A DNA stretch of 64,000 bases from Edaphochlamys debaryana (taxonomy: Eukaryota; Chlorophyta; Chlorophyceae; Chlamydomonadales): the NCBI GenBank assembly GCA_016858145.1, contig JAEHOE010000070.1, forward strand, positions 124,001 to 188,000, given 5' to 3'. Positions 58,872 through 64,000 of the stretch are shown in pieces. The notes beneath the pieces were generated by a model. The model did not search any database, had not been told where the DNA came from, and worked only from the letters and a program-made list of their open reading frames with translations. A program made the position numbers and the translations under genes. Each line of letters opens with the position of its first letter. Positions within the stretch are counted from its first letter, which is position 1.

Positions 58872-59000
58872 ATCCAACAGCAACACGACATTGCTAGCCT
58901 ACGCCGGCTGTCCCCAGTCCCTGGCTCCCCTGAAACCTACAGCGTGGGAAGCCCCGCCCGCTCAGTTGTCCCCCACTAGCGCCGCCCGGGCACCCTGTGG

Positions 59001-59088
59001 GCTGGGGACTGGGGACTGGGGACAGCCTGGGGACAGCAGCCTGGGGACAGACCAGACTGGGGACTGGGGGCTGGGGACTGGGGACTGG
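59001..59088 (+). repeat. CTGGGGACx minisatellite
   Basis: About 88 bp made of CTGGGGAC(T/A)(G)-type units, with a few units interrupted by CAGC or CAGAC. It lies in the probable 3' UTR of the minus-strand gene. Confidence 0.75.
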
Positions 59089-59562
59089 CAGGGCGCAAGC
59101 ACCAAGCCCCGCGCAAAGGAGACGAGCTTCTGCACTCGTCATCTCCGGGGACCCTCCCCCTGCTAGCTCCTGCACCCATAACACCACATCTTGGCGGCCC
59201 GCAGCTGCATTCGGACCCGCAGTGGGGCGACCCGGCACGACGCAAGAGCGTCCTTATCAGCTGGACGAGAGATCCTAGCTGGCTCCGTCTGGAGCCAGGC
59301 TCGCCAGCCGAACACATGGGGGCGCGCGCCACTTTCACCCCCACGACCACCCTCGGCCCCGAATCCTCAACGGGTCGTGCTCTCGCCAGGCTCCTCTCAC
59401 GACGAAGGAGCGGGGCGATCCTCACTCTGCTCCAACACAAAGCCCGCCCCACCTGCTAGCGCCCCGCTGCTCCGTGCTGACACGCCGTCGGCCACTCGGC
59501 CGCGGCAGCGCGCGCCTCCACTCCAATCCGCGCCCACACGGCCCACGGCCCCGTCCCCGCCC

Positions 59563-62500
59563 TCAGTCCTTCTTGTCCTCCTCGCCGGGGCGGTACACGT
59601 CCCGCCGCTGCACGCTGTACTTGTCGCGGAGCTGCCTGGGGGCGGAGTTGGGGATGGAGGTGGCGTTGGGCGTGCCAGGAGGAAGATCGGTTGGGTGGAG
59701 TTGGGGTTGGAGGGTGGAGGTGCGGTGGGCTAGGGAGCGGGATTCGGGGTACCGGTACGCAGGGGAATAGGCTGCTTGGGCTCCCGCTCCTGCGTCCCGC
59801 GGCAGTCTACAGCCTAGGCCCAGCCAAGCCCTGGTCATCTCGGCTGCACATCACCCCTGAACGCCCCCCGAGCTGGCCTGCACGGCACGTAGTCGCCGCG
59901 GCCGTCCATCCCCAGGAACAGGATGTATAGGTACGGGTGCTGTACAGGAATAGGGCATGGCATGACACCCAGTTAGCAACAGCTCTACATGGTATGCAAG
60001 GCTCGACGGGACAGACTACGGGAGCAGGCAGCGTGACAGGAAGGGCTGTAGTGAGGTACAGGGAACCATGTGCGCATGCATACACATGCCGGGCCGCACC
60101 GTACCGCACAGTACCTGCAGCGGGTCGTTGCCGTACATCTCGGACCAGGACTTGCCCGGCTGCCCGTCCTCGGCAGTGTCGAGCTCGGGACACGTCAGCA
60201 GCTCTGCGGCGGGATGTGGTTGGCCGAGAGTGATGAAGAGATGGGCCGGGAGGGCAGATGCCGCACAGGCGCATTAGGGGTGCGTGCTGGGGGCCATAGC
60301 GAGGAGGCCTGGGGCAGCCAGAGGTATTGTACGAGCGCGGCACTCGGTACGGCAGCAGCATGACTCACCCTCCGCCACGTAGGCCACGGGCGGCAGGTGG
60401 GGGTCGTACTCCCAGTCCCGGGCGTCCACGAGCAGCTGCGATTGGCGGTTGGTGGTTGTAGCAGCCGGAGGGTGGGGTCGACAGCTGGGCCGTTGGGCGC
60501 AGCGCTTTCTCCTTCTCTGCCCACCCTCACCGCGACTGCAATCCCCGCCACACACCCCGTGCGCCACCTCCCTCGCCCCACCCCACCCCGACCCACATGG
60601 TAGAAGACCTGGCGGATGCCCCCCTTGAGCTTGTCAGCCTTGGACTGGGGGGTGGGGCGGGGGGAGGGCGGCAAGGGGGTGGACGGGTGAGAGGGAGATG
60701 TGGTGGACACGCGCGCCCAGGGTCGGTCGTGAGGGGCTGCCCGCAAACGTGAGTCAGACAGCTCCGGGGCAGCGCCCTGGAGACCACGGGCTGCCTGCGC
60801 TCCCTGCCCCACGCCATGACTAAGCCACGGGACGGCACAGCACGGCCCGGCACGCCACCCCTGCCGTTGCTAGGGTGGCCCACACGGACTCGCGCCGCGG
60901 CCCGGCCCGCCCCCACCTCCGCACTAGCGCACGAATAGACACAGCCCCAAAGCAGCCCCTCAATGCGACTGCGAGCCCCCCCAACCCCCCGCGCCCCCAC
61001 CTGCGAGATCCAGTCCTCGCTCTCGCAGCACTGCGCGTCCCACCCCACCACCACGGCCCGGTAGCCCAGCTGCGTGTGCGTCACGCGCTGGCCCAGGCGC
61101 AGCTTGGGGCCGCCTGGGGGGACGGACGGGGGGGAGCGGGGGGTTGGTGGAGGGTGGGGGGGCATGTGGTTCGTGCCGTATCTGGCATGCCGGCACGCAC
61201 TGGGGTTGGGCGGCAAGCAGGAAGCGCGCAGGTACATCACGGCGGGGACTGGAGAGAACGGAGGCGCGCGTTACGTGCACATGGCAATATACCCCCCCCC
61301 GCTGCACCCCCCACCCCACCCGCCCCACCCGCGCCCGCGTTGGTTGTGTCCCACTCCGCCGCCAGCGCCGCCGCCTTCTTGGATGCGGTCTCCAGCTCCT
61401 TGAGCAAATCCCTGTACTTGGCTGCCTCGGAGTAGCTGGGGTGGGGAGGGAGGCGTGGGGGAGGGTGGAGTGGTGGGTGCGGGGAGTGGTGGGGGGAAAG
61501 GCGGGGTGCCTGAAGCTGAGACAGGGACCAGCGCGCCTCACGATCCCCTACCGCGCCTCCCTCCATCTCCTCACCACCCATACGCAGGCCCGCAGACCAC
61601 CATCCCTGCCCCCCCTGCCCCCCGCCCTCCCGTCGCCTCCATGGCATGCTTCATCTTGCCCGGCCCCCCTGACCACTCCTCCCTCCCCGTCTCTTCCTTT
61701 CCTTTTATTCCCTCGACACTGCCCGCCCGCCCTCCCTCCATCCCCCTCCCCCTGTCCCCTCCCCCTTCCCCTGTCCCCTCCCTCCTCCCCCTCCCGCCCC
61801 CTCACTTCTCCGCCTCAATGGCCCTCTGCATCTCGGTGCGCAGCCGCAGCCCCTCGGCCGCGAAGTCCGCCGCCCCCAGGCGGGTGGCGGAGGCGGGGGC
61901 GCCTGTGTTGCGGGACTTGCGGTCGCGCATGGCCGCAACCGCCTCGTCCACCTGGGGGTGTGCAGGAGGGGTTGGGTGATGTGGGTTGAGGTTGAGGTTG
62001 CGACTGGGTTTGCGGGCAGGGTGGAGGGTGGGTGGGTGGAGGTGGGATTGCGGGTGGACGGAGGTTGGGTGGCTCGCCGCGAGGGAGCTGGGCGTGGCAG
62101 GGAGGTGGTTGGGGGCAAGGTGCTCGCTGGTAACGCGTGCGTGAAAGAGCGGCCTCGCCCGAGAAGCACGAGGCTCTGCGGCCCTGCTTGTGCGCCGGGC
62201 GGCACACATGAACCTGCGACCGCCCAGGCTCCAGGCGCCCTCCCCGAGCCAGTCCGGGCCAAGGGAGGAACCAGCTGCCCCCACTCGCCCCCTTCCCCTC
62301 CCTCACTATCCCGGACCGTGGATGCCTGCCCCCTCCACCGGGCCCTCCACTGTCTCCTGCCCCCCTCTCCATGCCCCCACCCCAGGCCCCGCCGGCCCCC
62401 TCCCTCCGCCCCACCCTGCCGCCCCACCCGTGTCCGCTTCTTGCGCACTTCCTGCGCCGCCTCGTAGGCCTCGTAGTTGAGGCAGCGCTGGAGCTGCGTG

Positions 62501-63346
62501 TCCAGGTCCAGCTGGGGGGGGAGGGGACGGAGAGGGAGGGGAGGTTCGGGGGTGAGGGGCTCCAGCGCTTTTGAGCTGTGTCCAGGTCTAGGTGGGAAGG
62601 GTGGAGAGGGAGGTGGTGTGGTGGTCAGGTAGAGAGTTAGGGGGGCTTGGGAGGGTAAGGGGGTGGGGCGAAGGGTCGGGGGTCGGGGGTCGGGGGCAGG
62701 GGGGTAGCAGGTACCAGGCGTGGGGGCAAGGCGTGGCGGCAGGGGTGGCCGGCAGGGGCAACAAGGTAGGGATGCACCCGATGACGCTGTGTGGATCGAG
62801 CGCGGGAGGCTGGGTGGAAGGCGGAGAGACCAAAGGCGCCCCTGGCCGGGGGCACCGCCACCAAGGCCCCGGTCGCCCAGCCCGTGGCGTGACACCCCTG
62901 TTGGCGTCAGCTTGCTGTCGCTGTTACCACCCCGCATGCCCTGCCATGAAGCTCCTTGCCTGAAAGATGAAGTACACCACCTCCTCGTTGACCAGCATTG
63001 ACCGCTCCCGCTCCCCGGATGGGCGCGGCGCGGAGGGCGGTCGGGCACCGTCCGGCCATTGCCCGCCGCCCCCGCCTCCGGTGGCCTGGCACCTGACGAC
63101 CTGCCGCCTGGGTGCCGCAGCTAGCGGGGACGCCCGGCGCAGCGAGCAAGCCACGCGAGTCGATTGTGGTGCCGGCGAGAGCGTCAGGTCAAGCGCCGAG
63201 GCCGGCCCATGGATCATTCCGTAAGCTTTTCCAGAAAGGCTGGGTGCTTGAGGCGCCCGAGCCGTGACACAGATCGCGCGGGTGCGCCTCGCATGGCATG
63301 GCCGCACGGTTGGCCAGCCAACGCTGGCTTGCAGTAACATTGCCAT
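59563..63346 (-). CDS. CLPF: Plastid UVR and YccV-like domain protein (ClpF-like Clp adaptor)
   Basis: Exons in order: 63346-62960, 62511-62428, 61951-61806, 61435-61329, 61113-61001, 60644-60597, 60435-60369, 60203-60115, 59939-59884, 59635-59563. They total 1,170 nt (389 aa) with matching phases. Residues 1 to about 90 are basic and Ser/Ala rich (MAMLLQASVGWPTVRPCHAR onward) and end near RRQVVRC, a plausible plastid transit cleavage site. Two UVR-type helices follow: LDTQLQRCLNYEAYEAAQEV and IEAENYSEAAKYRDLLKELE. The YccV/HspQ-like domain begins LRLGQRVTHTQLGYRAVVVG, continues WDAQCCESEDWISQ, RQVFYHLLVDARDWEYDP and AYVAEELL, and ends HPYLYILFLGMDGRGDYVP. This order matches Arabidopsis ClpF, an adaptor of the stromal Clp protease; EXECUTER proteins share UVR plus YccV but are longer. 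Intron 1 uses a GC donor (GCAAGG), its only in-phase choice. A short divergent promoter separates it from the next gene. Confidence 0.88.
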
Positions 63347-63606
63347 CAGAGAGGTGGAGGGAAAGATGCAGAGCAGGTCCGTGTGCAAGGCTGTGAGGCC
63401 AGCCTGTGCAGCTCATTCGCAGCGGCATTGGCCAAGGCGCCATCGCTGCAAACCTTCACTACCTTTTGCCGAGTACATAGCGTACACCTACAACGCAGCA
63501 CCGCGTTAGACACGTTCGGGTTAACCCGGCTGTCGATCGAAAGAGTACATGGAAGCATGAAGCTGGGGCGCACCCTGGCCCGTCTAGCGGCCCATAGCAC
63601 GGCACA
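63347..63606. promoter_or_regulatory. Compact divergent promoter, 260 bp
   Basis: This interval separates the ATG of the minus-strand ClpF-like gene (63346) from the ATG of the plus-strand secreted-protein gene (63607). Both 5' UTRs and both promoters must fit here. No TATA box is obvious. Confidence 0.5.
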
Positions 63607-64000
63607 ATGACAAGCCTTGGCTTATCAGGCCTGGGGCTGGCGCTGGCGCTGCTCTTATGTGCCTCGAGCCCTACCTTCGCGGGGCCCGACCCCAACCCCC
63701 TCCAAGCCTGCCGCCGCTTCCACGACTCGCTGTCCCCAGAGGCGCGCGTCACAGCACGGGACATGGTGCAGAGCATACAGGTAGGCGCGGGGTCTGCGCA
63801 ACCTCTAGGTGCGTGGCACGCAGCTCGGGACGCTGCGCCGCACCACGGCGCGCAACAGCCCCCACCACTGCTCCACAGCCCTCCTGTCATTGCGTCGCCT
63901 TCCTCCAAACAACCGCGGAACCACCCCGCATCGGCGTCCACCCCACAGGCGCTAGACAGCTATGTGAGCCAGGCGGCCCTGGGCATCGCCCCGCCCACCT
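63607..64000 (+). CDS. Secreted protein of unknown function (partial, 5' end)
   Basis: Exon 1 (63607-63780, 58 codons) starts at ATG and encodes a clear signal peptide: LGLSGLGLALALLLCASSPT with likely cleavage after TFA. A mature start GPDPNPLQACRRFHDSLSPE follows. The donor GTAGGC follows CAG at 63780. Exon 2 opens after CCCCACAG at 63949 in the same phase and reads ALDSYVSQAALGIAPPT to the window edge. Intron 1 is 168 bp. I do not recognise the family, and only about 75 residues are visible. The gene continues beyond the window. Confidence 0.75.
   Translation, partial: MTSLGLSGLGLALALLLCASSPTFAGPDPNPLQACRRFHDSLSPEARVTARDMVQSIQVGAGSAQPLGAWHAARDAAPHHGAQQPPPLLHSPPVIASPSSKQPRNHPASASTPQALDSYVSQAALGIAPPT

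Noticed and set aside
58146..58979. 277-codon plus-strand ORF
   Set aside because: Pro/Ser/Thr/His composition typical of chance frames, overlapping the probable 3' UTR of the ClpF-like gene.
1..64000. CRISPR arrays, prophage, bacterial operons, rRNA genes
   Set aside because: None seen. The window is intron-rich eukaryotic nuclear DNA.

Overview
This 64 kb window looks like nuclear DNA of a chlorophycean (volvocine, Chlamydomonas/Volvox-like) green alga. The evidence is very high GC in third codon positions, intron-dense genes with short GT-AG introns, long Gly/Ala/Gln/Pro homopolymers in proteins, TGTAA-type polyadenylation signals, and protein families typical of plants and algae. All gene models below were assembled by hand from open frames, splice signals and intron phase. 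In the complete models every exon joins in frame and the CDS length is a multiple of three.

Layout. 0-1.3 kb (-): one exon of an unrecognised Pro/Gln-rich protein. 2.0-6.4 kb (+): complete organellar-type histidyl-tRNA synthetase, 12 exons. 6.4-12.4 kb: gene-poor tract holding an inverted pair of gene fragments about 3.2 kb apart. 12.5-22.7 kb (+): a 14-exon gene for a 1,895-aa low-complexity protein with a SAND/TDBD-like domain joined to a Tudor-like domain; one intron carries a non-autonomous terminal-inverted-repeat element. 22.7-26.0 kb: gene-poor, with one copy of a 65-bp dispersed repeat. 26.0-31.1 kb (-): 13-exon casein-kinase-1/tau-tubulin-kinase-like kinase with two GC-AG introns. 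31.3-32.4 kb: decayed gene fragment and the second 65-bp repeat. 33.0-41.3 kb (-): about 2,390-aa acidic protein with a repeated short Leu-Pro-x-Leu/acidic motif, the least explained gene here. 42.7-45.4 kb (-): intronless secreted PC-esterase/trichome-birefringence-like (SGNH) protein. 47.7-55.2 kb (+): 14-exon CDKL-like kinase with a 1.2-kb-residue-scale tail. 59.6-63.3 kb (-): plastid UVR/YccV-like protein (ClpF-like). 63.6 kb to the end (+): start of a secreted protein, divergently arranged from the ClpF-like gene.

The genes are unrelated neighbours, as is normal in an algal chromosome, and nothing suggests an operon or viral island. Two encode plastid or organelle functions (HisRS, ClpF-like), two are kinases of families tied to microtubules and cilia, and two are secreted. 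The strongest candidates for undescribed biology are the acidic short-motif protein, the SAND-Tudor protein and the inverted gene-fragment pair.
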